Shown here: positions 6,206 through 13,105 of the stretch, piece after piece
Numbering within the stretch: position 1 is the first letter of the stretch
Layout: the number at the start of each line of letters is the position of its first letter
Notes under the pieces: model-generated
Seen by the model: only the letters and a program-made list of their open reading frames with translations
Told to the model about the DNA's origin: nothing
The model's database searches: none
NCBI GenBank assembly: GCA_047974225.1
Contig: JBKECD010000076.1
Coordinates: forward strand, 1-36,434
Reading direction: 5' to 3'
DNA from: JBKEDC01 sp047974225
Lineage (GTDB): Bacteria > Bacteroidota > Bacteroidia > Bacteroidales > Prolixibacteraceae
Length of the DNA: 36,434 nucleotides
Made by a program: the position numbers and the translations under genes

Positions 6206-7231
6206 ATGAATAAACCATCTATCGTAAGATCTTCTGCTGCGGAGTACTTAACTTTTATCGCTTCTACTGGCAGTGATGAGCGGAGCATAGAGATGCGCTA
6301 TGAAAACGAAAATATATGGCTTACGCAAAAAATGATGGCAACACTATATGATGTGTCGGTTCCTGCAATTAACCAGCATCTGAAGAAAATATATGCGGAC
6401 AATGAACTTGAAGAGCATGCAACGATTAAGAAATACTTAATAGTTCAAAAAGAAGGGGAAAGGACGGTTTCAAGAAATGTTGATCATTTTAATTTGCAGG
6501 CAATTATTGCGATAGGTTTTAAGGTGAATAATGAGCGTGCAGTGCAATTTCGCAAGTGGGCAAATACGGTTGTGAAGGACTATACCATACAAGGTTGGGT
6601 GATGGATGATGAGCGATTGAAAAATGGGGGGACGGTGCTTTCTAAAGATTATTTCGAAAAACAATTGGAGAAGGTCAGAGAGATTAGGCTCTCGGAAAGA
6701 AAGTTTTATCAGAAAATCACGGACATTTATGCTACGGCATTAGATTATGATGCATCAGCCAAAGCTACACGAAGATTCTTTGCTGCGGTTCAAAATAAAT
6801 TGCATTATGCTATTCATGGGCAAACTGCTGCAGAAGTTATTTGTGATCGTGCAGATGCGGACAAGGAGCACATGGGGCTTACGTCATGGGATGGAGCACC
6901 GAAAGGGAAAATACATAAATCAGATGTGAGTATTGCAAAAAACTATCTTTCAGATAAAGAGTTATTTCAATTGGGAAGAATTGTATCCGCATATTTAGAC
7001 ATGGCGGAAGTGCAAGCTGAAAGGCATATTCCGATGACAATGGAAGATTGGGAAAAACGACTAAATGGTTTCTTGACTTTGTGGGATAGGGAGGTGCTTC
7101 AAGACAATGGAAAAGTTACTGCAGAACTTGCAAAACTTCATGCAGAAACTGAGTTTGAGAAGTATCGAATTATCCAAGATGGTTTGTATGAAAGTGATTT
7201 TGATAGATTTGTGATAGGAAGTAGGGAATAA
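6206..7231 (+). CDS. RhuM-family protein
   Basis: The protein has 341 residues with the typical RhuM ('virulence RhuM') layout. An N-terminal region after about residue 30 has IWLTQKMMATLYDVSVPAIN, then HLKKIY, 'TIKKYLIVQKEGERTVSRNVDHFNL' and IIAIGFKVNNERAVQFRKWA. A C-terminal alpha-helical part includes KATRRFFAAVQNKLHYAIHG and TAAEVI..RADADKEHMGLTSW. The family is often found in mobile and defence-rich regions and the N-terminal part resembles phage Bro-N/antirepressor-type DNA-interacting modules. Its biochemical role is not established. The gene begins 10 bp after AraC-tail copy B and ends 22 bp before copy C, so it occupies exactly one cassette-like interval. Confidence 0.85.
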   Translation: MNKPSIVRSSAAEYLTFIASTGSDERSIEMRYENENIWLTQKMMATLYDVSVPAINQHLKKIYADNELEEHATIKKYLIVQKEGERTVSRNVDHFNLQAIIAIGFKVNNERAVQFRKWANTVVKDYTIQGWVMDDERLKNGGTVLSKDYFEKQLEKVREIRLSERKFYQKITDIYATALDYDASAKATRRFFAAVQNKLHYAIHGQTAAEVICDRADADKEHMGLTSWDGAPKGKIHKSDVSIAKNYLSDKELFQLGRIVSAYLDMAEVQAERHIPMTMEDWEKRLNGFLTLWDREVLQDNGKVTAELAKLHAETEFEKYRIIQDGLYESDFDRFVIGSRE

Positions 7232-7253
7232 GACAACTCACGTTGCCTCTCTT

Positions 7254-7304
7254 GAAACATTTTATTAGCTTTGTCTAATAAATTAATTCAGTCAAGCTAA
7301 TAAA
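7254..7304 (+). repeat. AraC-tail copy C (non-coding part only)
   Basis: This 51-bp stretch is identical to the region downstream of the stop codon in copies A and B, including TTTATTAGCTTTG and the inverted arm CAAGCTAATAAA. It lacks the coding part. It starts 22 bp after the RhuM stop and runs directly into MITE copy 1. Confidence 0.9.
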
Positions 7305-7466
7305 GGGGACTTCTAAAAATTAGCTGTTCGGTCATTTTGATTTTAGGAGGATTTTCTGAAACCAAGTGTTTTAAATTGCTCTGAAAGAGCAAACCGTAAC
7401 AGCCTAGGCATTCATGCCTAGGTTTTAGTGGATTCCCCAATTAAAAACTAATTTTTAGAAGTCCCC
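7305..7466. mobile_element. MITE-like element, copy 1 (162 bp)
   Basis: The element is bounded by perfect inverted repeats: GGGGACTTCTAAAAATTAG at the left end and its complement at the right end. It contains no gene and carries a central palindrome with arms CCTAGGCAT and ATGCCTAGG. It appears identical to the copy at 10710-10871. Such ends resemble those of IS5-type elements, whose transposase could mobilise it in trans, but no transposase is in the window. A clear target duplication is not seen here (AAA left, TAG right). It ends 6 bp from the methyltransferase stop codon. Confidence 0.88.
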
Positions 7467-7472
7467 TAGTGT

Positions 7473-8711
7473 TTAATTTAAATCACTAGTTGGTTTTAAA
7501 TTATTTAGGAAATCAACTACACTAAGCCCTAGTGCATATGCTAAATTTACAGGAACTGCATTTCCTATTTGCTTGTATTGCTGACCTTTTGCACCGCAAA
7601 ATGTCCAATCGTCAGGGAAGGTTTGAATACGTGCACTCTCTCTTATTGTCAAAGGTCGGGTTTCTTTTGGGTGACATCGTTCTGTTTGCTTCATCGCTGG
7701 TGCGCAGACCAATGTGAGCGAAGGCTTGTCCATCGAAAGTCTTCTTGCAAGTCCTGTTTTTCCTCCGCCTAAGAAATAGCTTCCTCCCATGTATTCTCGT
7801 TGCAATTCGTCAGACAAATCACGCCAATATCCCCCCTCAGGCACTTGTTCCATAATCTCTTTTTTTCGCTGCGGATAGCTCACACCCTCACTTTTCGGCA
7901 CATCGCTATCATAAAGCACTCCTTTTTTCAGAGCATCGAAAACAGTCAGTACCGTAGTGTATTTCTCTGGGAAATGAAACTTTGAGATTTGGCTCGCAAG
8001 GTCGTTTCTCACTCCCACGAGGATTAGTCGTTCGCGCTTTTGTGGTACTTTATAATACATTGCATTCAGCACCCTAGGATCGATTAATGTGTAGCCAATA
8101 TCTTTCACTGCTTGTTTGATTACTTCAATGGTGTTGCCACTGTCGTGTTTCAAAAGTCCTTTGACATTTTCGCCTATAAATATCTTAGGTTGAACCTCAT
8201 TGATGCATCGTGCAAATTCAAAGAATAGCGTACCTCGAGTGTCCTCGAAACCTCGTTTCTTCCCTGCACTGGAAAAGGCTTGGCAAGGAAATCCACCTGT
8301 AACTACATCAATTTTTCCTTTGTATTCTGTAAAATCTATTCCCCTAATATCGCCCTCGGCTACTCTCCATTGAGGTCGGTTGTGGCGCAAAGTTTTGCAT
8401 GCATTAGGCTCAAACTCGTTTAGCAGCATATGCTCAATGCCTGCCATTTCCATTCCTAGAGCCATGCCACCAGCCCCTGCAAAGAGTTCTATTGAAGTAT
8501 ATTTATCGTTTGGCTTGATTTGGATGAAATTATCCCATTCAGAATCTAAGATTTCTTGTGCAGCTTTGAATTGCATCAGCGTATATCTATCATAGCTTCG
8601 CACACCGTTAATTTGACGAGGAATTAGCCTGCCATTTTTCGCCCACACATCTAAACGATCGATGGGAATATCAAGCAAGTTGCTTACTTCAATTTCATTA
8701 AATAATTTCAT
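7473..8711 (-). CDS. DNA (cytosine-5) methyltransferase with N-terminal MerR-like HTH, Eco47II/Sau96I-type partner
   Basis: The protein has 412 residues. Residues 1-55 look like a MerR/excisionase-type helix-turn-helix (EIEVSNLLDIP..RLDVWAKNGRLIPRQING). The C5-methyltransferase motifs follow: ELFAGAGG (75-82, SAM), FPCQAFS (141-147, catalytic C143), ENV (181-183), QKRER (224-228) and GNAVP near the C-terminus. It transfers a methyl group to cytosine and protects against the endonuclease encoded immediately upstream, with one base between that stop and this start. By family the site is probably GGNCC; this is inference from the partner. The N-terminal HTH might repress the operon, as N-terminal domains of some other C5 methyltransferases do. 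Confidence 0.93.
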   Translation of the reverse strand: MKLFNEIEVSNLLDIPIDRLDVWAKNGRLIPRQINGVRSYDRYTLMQFKAAQEILDSEWDNFIQIKPNDKYTSIELFAGAGGMALGMEMAGIEHMLLNEFEPNACKTLRHNRPQWRVAEGDIRGIDFTEYKGKIDVVTGGFPCQAFSSAGKKRGFEDTRGTLFFEFARCINEVQPKIFIGENVKGLLKHDSGNTIEVIKQAVKDIGYTLIDPRVLNAMYYKVPQKRERLILVGVRNDLASQISKFHFPEKYTTVLTVFDALKKGVLYDSDVPKSEGVSYPQRKKEIMEQVPEGGYWRDLSDELQREYMGGSYFLGGGKTGLARRLSMDKPSLTLVCAPAMKQTERCHPKETRPLTIRESARIQTFPDDWTFCGAKGQQYKQIGNAVPVNLAYALGLSVVDFLNNLKPTSDLN

Positions 8712-8712
8712 T

Positions 8713-9462
8713 TTATTTGAATTTTAGCTTGTCGAATCCTTCGTATTTCTCAAATGGAAGTAGGTAAATACTTGTGAGCAAGTCCGCAGAAATCTGCTTT
8801 AATTCTGTGAAAACAGTGTTGCTCCTTTTGCGTTTTTTTCCATTTTGAACAACATCAGAAATAACTTTAGGCAAGACCTCACAAAGCTTTGCAAATGCAG
8901 CAACATCCCCTGTAACCATTTCATAGAATTTATCAATCGAAACTCTTCTAATGTTTTCGTTCGCAGGCTGTTTTTTATTGTCAAGACTAACAACCCAAGG
9001 TGCATTTTGACTTTTAGTTGCGATAACTTCAACAAGCAAACATTTTGCTTTAGGGTTTTGAATTATGGTATTTTGAAATCGCATATACGTTTTTTGACTC
9101 GACGAGGAGTTCATCGTATTGTGCTTGTTCTTCATCTCTACGTAGATTTTGGCTAACTCGTTTATGACATCGTAACCTTCTGCTGGTACAGTCCAATCTT
9201 TGGAAATGTAATTGAATATATTTTGGTGAAAATATCCGATATGGTTGGAATTTGATTTGTCGAGCTGCCGAAGTACTTCGTTTGTGATAGTCTGTTTGTA
9301 GCTTTGCTCGTAAACCTTGGTGTCGAATGTTAGTTTGATTGGATCGATTAAGTTGCTATTGAACTTTTTCAAATCCATCTTAAAACTGTATTTATCAACC
9401 GTGTCTTTAACGTGATTGTATAAATCAGCGTCTGAAATAAATTCAAGATTGTAAGATGCCAT
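8713..9462 (-). CDS. Type II restriction endonuclease, Eco47II family (probable GGNCC specificity)
   Basis: The protein has 249 residues. It shows the Eco47II/Sau96I family pattern: FISDADLYNHVKDT near the start, LDKSNSNHIGYFHQNIFNYI at about 67-86, then GYDVINELAKIYVEMKNKHN. D98 and E109-x-K111 fit a PD-(D/E)xK nuclease centre, followed by the serine-rich TMNSSSSQKTYM. It would cut unmethylated foreign DNA. It is the first gene of a two-gene operon with the methyltransferase, so expression of the toxic enzyme precedes that of the protector. The region is visibly more A+T-rich than gyrB or dsbD, which fits acquisition by transfer. Confidence 0.9.
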   Translation of the reverse strand: MASYNLEFISDADLYNHVKDTVDKYSFKMDLKKFNSNLIDPIKLTFDTKVYEQSYKQTITNEVLRQLDKSNSNHIGYFHQNIFNYISKDWTVPAEGYDVINELAKIYVEMKNKHNTMNSSSSQKTYMRFQNTIIQNPKAKCLLVEVIATKSQNAPWVVSLDNKKQPANENIRRVSIDKFYEMVTGDVAAFAKLCEVLPKVISDVVQNGKKRKRSNTVFTELKQISADLLTSIYLLPFEKYEGFDKLKFK

Positions 9463-9477
9463 ATAGTCATGTATATT

Positions 9478-9615
9478 CTAATTGAGTTCAAAGATAGCAA
9501 TATTTTTGAAGACGTTGTGTTTTTCTTTGCCGTAGCTTCCGTAGAGATTTAAGATTTTGCATTGTCGACCGTCATTGAAATAGCCTGATGCAATTACAAG
9601 GTTTGTTGATAAAGT
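9478..9615 (-). pseudogene. Possible 3' remnant of an unknown gene
   Basis: On the minus strand a 45-codon open stretch without a start codon ends at TAG (9478-9480), just upstream of the endonuclease gene. Its translation, ending GKEKHNVFKNIAIFELN, has a protein-like composition with SGYFNDGRQCKILNLYG in the middle. It is closed upstream by a stop at 9616-9618. I do not recognise the family. It may be the end of a gene truncated when the restriction-modification module was inserted. The endonuclease -7 box lies inside it. Confidence 0.35.
9489..9496 (-). promoter_or_regulatory. -7 box of the restriction-modification operon
   Basis: TATCTTTG on the minus strand matches TAnnTTTG exactly. A start near 9482 would give a leader of about 20 nt. 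No convincing -33 box is seen. Confidence 0.5.
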
Positions 9616-9706
9616 CTATATGGTCATTTAAAGGAATATTCCCTAGTTAATTGCGAACACCCCCTGATAATTCGTCCATTTTCAACCTTAATTCAAAAAT
9701 GAAATG

Positions 9707-9714
9707 TATCTTTG
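9707..9714 (+). promoter_or_regulatory. -7 box of the AraC-type regulator
   Basis: TATCTTTG at 9707-9714 matches the consensus exactly. The transcript would start close to 9720, only a few bases before ATG 9727, so either the message is almost leaderless or the ATG at 9772 is used. Confidence 0.5.
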
Positions 9715-9726
9715 ACAAAAAAAGAT

Positions 9727-10662
9727 ATGGCGGTCATTCATTCCGGCTTTAAGAAAGCTTCAGAACACCACATGGGTGGAGATAATCAGAAAATCTCGCT
9801 GAATGAAGATATTATTTTCTATCGAAATGAAGTGCTTCAGCCGAAGCAAATAATCGACTCAGCAACCCATCCTCCCATTCGTCTTAATGCTGCGGTATTC
9901 TTCTTTTGTCAATATGGCGAAGCGCATTTTAATGTCGATTATCAACCGCATCGATTGACTAAAGGCACGCTGCTCAGCCTCAATGGACGGCACATCATCG
10001 ACAGCGTTTCTGTGCCGAACACCTATAAAGGATTTACCCTCATTCTTTCGCAAGACTTTCTGCTGTCGATTTTTGATTGGATTCCAAGTTTGAAAAATTC
10101 AATTGCGAACTCCACGTTTAATTCCTCGCCGCTGACCAACTTCAGCGAAAAGGAACAAAATAGGCTCACACCAATTCTCGACAATATTCAAAAGAAGCTT
10201 TGTGCAACCGACCATCATTTTTTGCGCGAATTTGTGAAGACTGAAGTAATCTGCTTCCTCCTAGAGGTGATAGATATACGTTTGAAAAAGCTGGAAAACA
10301 GTGGGACGAAAGTCAAGAACAGTCGTAAGCAAGAACTCATCAGCCAATTCGCTACGTTGGTTCTCGACCATTGCAAAGAGCAACATGAGGTGTCGTTTTA
10401 CGCTCAAAAACTCTGCCTAACACCTGGAAGACTTTCTCGCTTTCTGACCAAAGCTAGCGGCAAACCGCCCACTAAATGGATTAACGAAGCCTTAATCGGA
10501 GAGGCTAAGATATTGCTCCGAACTCCAAGTAAAAGCATTCAAGAAATAGCCGATGAACTGCACTTTGGCGACCAATCTTCATTCGGAAAATTCTTCAAGA
10601 AGCACACCAACTTCACCCCGATAGCCTACCGAAATCAATTGCAGGAAAGTTTTGTGAGCTGA
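9727..10662 (+). CDS. AraC-family transcriptional regulator
   Basis: The protein has 311 residues from ATG 9727; ATG 9772 (296 residues) is possible given the promoter position, and an upstream TTG inside the -7 box is rejected. The N-terminal part is a cupin-like sensing region (NAAVFFFCQYGEAHFNVDYQPHRLTKGTLL). The C-terminal hundred residues form the double HTH of AraC/XylS: EVSFYAQKLCLTPGRLSRFLTKASGKPPTKWINEALI, then IQEIADELHFGDQSSFGKFFKKHTNFTPIAYR. The effector is unknown. Its 3' end has been copied at 5101-5243 and 6077-6195. With the restriction-modification genes it lies between two identical MITEs. Confidence 0.88.
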   Translation: MAVIHSGFKKASEHHMGGDNQKISLNEDIIFYRNEVLQPKQIIDSATHPPIRLNAAVFFFCQYGEAHFNVDYQPHRLTKGTLLSLNGRHIIDSVSVPNTYKGFTLILSQDFLLSIFDWIPSLKNSIANSTFNSSPLTNFSEKEQNRLTPILDNIQKKLCATDHHFLREFVKTEVICFLLEVIDIRLKKLENSGTKVKNSRKQELISQFATLVLDHCKEQHEVSFYAQKLCLTPGRLSRFLTKASGKPPTKWINEALIGEAKILLRTPSKSIQEIADELHFGDQSSFGKFFKKHTNFTPIAYRNQLQESFVS

Positions 10663-10709
10663 AACACAGGTCGTGCGAAACATTTTATTAGCTTTGTCTA
10701 ATAAATTAA
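10583..10709 (+). repeat. AraC-tail copy D (at the intact gene)
   Basis: This is the 127-bp segment shared without visible differences with copy A. It comprises the last 26 codons, the stop and 47 bp downstream. TTTATTAG and CTAATAAA (10684-10691 and 10698-10705) form an A+T-rich 8-bp stem that might act as a weak terminator, and TAGCTTTG at 10689-10696 is a -7 box match. The right arm present in copies A-C is absent; MITE copy 2 follows at once. Confidence 0.9.
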
Positions 10710-10871
10710 GGGGACTTCTAAAAATTAGCTGTTCGGTCATTTTGATTTTAGGAGGATTTTCTGAAACCAAGTGTTTTAAATTGCTCTGAAAGAGCAAACC
10801 GTAACAGCCTAGGCATTCATGCCTAGGTTTTAGTGGATTCCCCAATTAAAAACTAATTTTTAGAAGTCCCC
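10710..10871. mobile_element. MITE-like element, copy 2 (162 bp)
   Basis: By eye this is identical in sequence and orientation to 7305-7466, with the same 19-bp perfect terminal inverted repeats. It is flanked by TAA on both sides, which fits a 3-bp target duplication of the TNA kind used by some IS5-family elements. Together with copy 1 it brackets a 3.6-kb segment holding the R-M pair and the AraC-type gene. Confidence 0.9.
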
Positions 10872-10941
10872 TAAAGAAAGGCAAGGAACTATTGAGCGAT
10901 AATGCGCAATGCAAATTCATGTTTAGTTTCAATTATTTTTG

Positions 10942-10973
10942 TTGCAACGACACAAGATTTTGCGCTTCTTTTG
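10942..10973 (+). promoter_or_regulatory. Putative folE promoter
   Basis: TTG at 10942-10944 and TTCTTTTG at 10966-10973 are 21 bp apart and fit the Bacteroidota pattern with one mismatch in the -7 box. The leader to the folE start would be about 95 nt. The remainder of 10872-11074 shows no gene or clear structure. Confidence 0.38.
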
Positions 10974-11074
10974 CCTGAAAATAGATTAAAAGGTCGTATT
11001 ATTACACCGTAATTTAAAACCAATAAAAACAGAGCGGTTTTGCACTTCGCACTTCGCTCGGAGAATAACAATTG

Positions 11075-11686
11075 ATGGAAGTATTACACAATGAGCAAGG
11101 CGGATACCAACGAATTGACCGCTATGATGAAGATATTACCAATAAGATGGCGGCTAACTATGCTGAAATCATCACATTGGCAGGCGAGGATATTTCGCGC
11201 GAGGGTTTAGAGAAAACGCCTTTGCGTGTGGCGAAGTCCATGCAATTTCTGCTGCAAGGATATAAGCAAGACCCCCAGCAGATTCTCCGCGATGCCATGT
11301 TTAAGGAAGACTATCGCCAAATGGTGATTGTGAAAGATATTGAGATTTACTCCATGTGCGAGCATCACATGTTGCCTTTCATTGGCAAGGCGCATGTGGG
11401 CTATATTCCAAATGGATATATCACCGGACTGAGCAAAATCGCTCGTGTGGTCGATGCGTTTGCCCGAAGAATGCAAGTGCAAGAACGATTGACCTCTCAA
11501 ATTAAAGACTGTATTCAAGAAACATTAAATCCGCTCGGTGTGGTGGTGGTGATTGAAGCAACGCATATGTGCATGCAAATGCGAGGCGTGCAGAAACAAG
11601 GTTCAACCACCACAACATCTGATTTCACCGGAGCTTTTGAGCGTGCCGCCACTCGGGAGGAGTTTCTGAGATTGATAAAATTGTGA
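11075..11686 (+). CDS. folE: GTP cyclohydrolase I
   Basis: The protein has 203 residues from ATG 11075 (GGAGAA upstream), preferred over the TTG one codon earlier. It converts GTP to 7,8-dihydroneopterin triphosphate, the first step of tetrahydrofolate synthesis, in the cytoplasm as a homodecamer. Zinc ligands are visible: C95 and H98 in MCEHHMLPF and C166 in HMCMQMRG. The family signature IARVVDAFARRMQVQERLT is present, as is GVQKQGSTTTTS near the end. Length and motifs are complete. It appears to be transcribed on its own or with the following lipoprotein gene (68 bp gap). Confidence 0.96.
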   Translation: MEVLHNEQGGYQRIDRYDEDITNKMAANYAEIITLAGEDISREGLEKTPLRVAKSMQFLLQGYKQDPQQILRDAMFKEDYRQMVIVKDIEIYSMCEHHMLPFIGKAHVGYIPNGYITGLSKIARVVDAFARRMQVQERLTSQIKDCIQETLNPLGVVVVIEATHMCMQMRGVQKQGSTTTTSDFTGAFERAATREEFLRLIKL

Positions 11687-11754
11687 AATATAAATACGAT
11701 AAATAAACTGTGCTCTTTGGCTGTGAAGCCGAAAGGGGCTTAAACTTTCTTAAA

Positions 11755-12570
11755 ATGAAAACAATGAAACAACTTAGCGGACTGCTAGCCATTCTTATTT
11801 TGGCGGTGAGCGTCCAATCATGTGGCAATGCCCAAAAAAGAAAAGAAGCAAAACAAGCGCATGAAGCCATCAAGCAAGAGGTGCAGCAATTCGCCTATCC
11901 TTTGCCATCAATGTTTGAATTGACTGAGATGCTGACTAACATTCAAGCGGGATACATCGTTACCCTTTCCAACGACCCCTCGAAAGCGAAAAGCTATTTC
12001 ACCGACAAGCTGAAAGCAGTCAATCTCGGTAGCTATGCTTCCGACTTGGCTTATGCGATTACTTATAATAGTCAGGCAGAAGTGGAAGCTTATTTCCAAG
12101 CTTGCGAGCAATTGGTGCGCGAACTCGGTTTTGTCGATGCGTTCGATAAAAGCTTGCCCGATCAAATCAAGTCGAACATCAACAATCGGGAAGCTTTGGT
12201 GAAAATCGTTACTGAAATGATTGAGAAATCCTATTCGCATCTCAATGCACAAGGACGCACGGAGGTGTCATATCTAGTCTTGGCGGGCACTGTGGTGGAA
12301 GGTCTTTATTTGGCAACCAACATTTCAGAGAACTCCTATCAAAATCCTGAGATTGTGAAGACAATCATCTCGCAAAAAGAATCCTTGCTCAAACTACAAG
12401 AACTCATGACACCGGGGAAAGATACCGAAGCTTTGAAAGAAGCCTATGCGGACATTGTGAAAATCAATGCCATCTATGCGCAAACCGAAGGTTCATCGGC
12501 AATGACTCGTCGCCAGATTGAAGAACTAACAGCTTTGGTGCGAGAAATTAGAGCTAACTATACGAAATAA
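11755..12570 (+). CDS. Lipoprotein of unknown function
   Basis: The protein has 271 residues from ATG 11755; the frame is open further upstream without a good start. It has a lipoprotein signal peptide: basic start, a hydrophobic stretch, and lipobox VQSC with the modified cysteine at residue 23. G24 does not suggest retention in the inner membrane, so it is probably outer-membrane anchored. The mature part is rich in helical, charged sequence (KRKEAKQAHEAIKQEVQQF near the start and RRQIEELTALVREIRANYTK at the end). I do not recognise the family. A strong terminator follows at 12629. Confidence 0.75.
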   Translation: MKTMKQLSGLLAILILAVSVQSCGNAQKRKEAKQAHEAIKQEVQQFAYPLPSMFELTEMLTNIQAGYIVTLSNDPSKAKSYFTDKLKAVNLGSYASDLAYAITYNSQAEVEAYFQACEQLVRELGFVDAFDKSLPDQIKSNINNREALVKIVTEMIEKSYSHLNAQGRTEVSYLVLAGTVVEGLYLATNISENSYQNPEIVKTIISQKESLLKLQELMTPGKDTEALKEAYADIVKINAIYAQTEGSSAMTRRQIEELTALVREIRANYTK

Positions 12571-12628
12571 GCGATAAGCATTAAGCGGTAGGTTATAAGC
12601 ATCGAGCTTAGGGCTGCGGAAATAATAG

Positions 12629-12661
12629 AAAAGGTCTTTGCTGAGGAGCAAAGACCTTTTT
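12629..12661 (+). terminator. Intrinsic terminator after the lipoprotein gene
   Basis: Arms AAAAGGTCTTTGCT and AGCAAAGACCTTTT (14 pairs) enclose the loop GAGG and are followed by T. It ends transcription of the folE/lipoprotein region. Confidence 0.9.
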
Positions 12662-12715
12662 GTGTTTATTATCAAACATTCTTCACCTATGACATCATTT
12701 GGCAGATCTCGCTCT

Positions 12716-12723
12716 TAGCTTTG
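12716..12723 (+). promoter_or_regulatory. -7 box of the small membrane-protein gene
   Basis: TAGCTTTG matches TAnnTTTG exactly and lies 26 bp before the start codon at 12750. The upstream -33 box is not clear. Confidence 0.45.
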
Positions 12724-12749
12724 TATCATAATCATTAAGACAAAAAGAA

Positions 12750-12905
12750 ATGAAACAGAAAAAGAAGCTTTGGAGTGTGTTGCTATTCGGGGTAGTAATG
12801 GTGTTGATGCTTGTGCTCATTTGTGCAAAAGATAATTGTGGAGAACAGGGATTCAACCGATTGGAAACCGAGCACAATCGTTGTGTGCAGTTTTGGTTTG
12901 AGTAA
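12750..12905 (+). CDS. Small membrane protein of 51 residues, function unknown
   Basis: ATG 12750 opens a 51-codon gene ending at TAA 12903-12905. The product starts MKQKKKLWSVLLFGVVM, continues with a single hydrophobic helix (about residues 8-26), and ends in a polar tail with three further cysteines (C25, C30, C45 in all). A -7 box precedes it, AAAGAA lies just before the ATG, and a terminator follows at 12954. It is therefore a self-contained transcription unit, which argues for a real gene. By charge the tail would lie outside the cytoplasm. It could also be read as a short secreted peptide precursor. I do not recognise it. Confidence 0.55.
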   Translation: MKQKKKLWSVLLFGVVMVLMLVLICAKDNCGEQGFNRLETEHNRCVQFWFE

Positions 12906-12932
12906 ATGATATATTTTCTTTTGCAGCTGAAG

Positions 12933-12988
12933 AAAGATGTTTGTCATCTTTCCAAAGGGCGTGCCGTTGAGGTGCGCCCTTTGTTTTT
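12933..12988 (+). terminator. Two consecutive hairpins, the second an intrinsic terminator
   Basis: Hairpin AAAGATG/CATCTTT (12933-12951) is followed by arms AAAGGGCG/CGCCCTTT (12954 to 12982) and then GTTTTT. They follow the small membrane-protein gene and insulate it from the mcrBC operon. Confidence 0.8.
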
Positions 12989-13043
12989 GATGATGCTTGG
13001 AGGGGAATTTTGTTGGCAAGTGCAATTATTGAAAATAATATTG

Positions 13044-13051
13044 TAGCTTTG
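13044..13051 (+). promoter_or_regulatory. -7 box of the mcrBC operon
   Basis: TAGCTTTG at 13044-13051 matches the consensus, 55 bp before the mcrB start. No clear -33 box at the usual distance. Confidence 0.42.
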
Positions 13052-13105
13052 ATGGGAAGTAAAACTGATTTAGAGAAAATATATTGGAAATAAAGAAGAT
13101 AAGTG

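Noticed and set aside
5101..7304. Integron with attC sites
   Set aside because: No integrase is present and the repeated unit contains the coding end of an AraC-type gene; the short inverted repeat is not shown to match attC core sites. The cassette idea is kept only as a general hypothesis.
10889..11071. Minus-strand open frame upstream of folE
   Set aside because: Unremarkable composition, no ribosome site, and it overlaps the likely folE promoter and leader.
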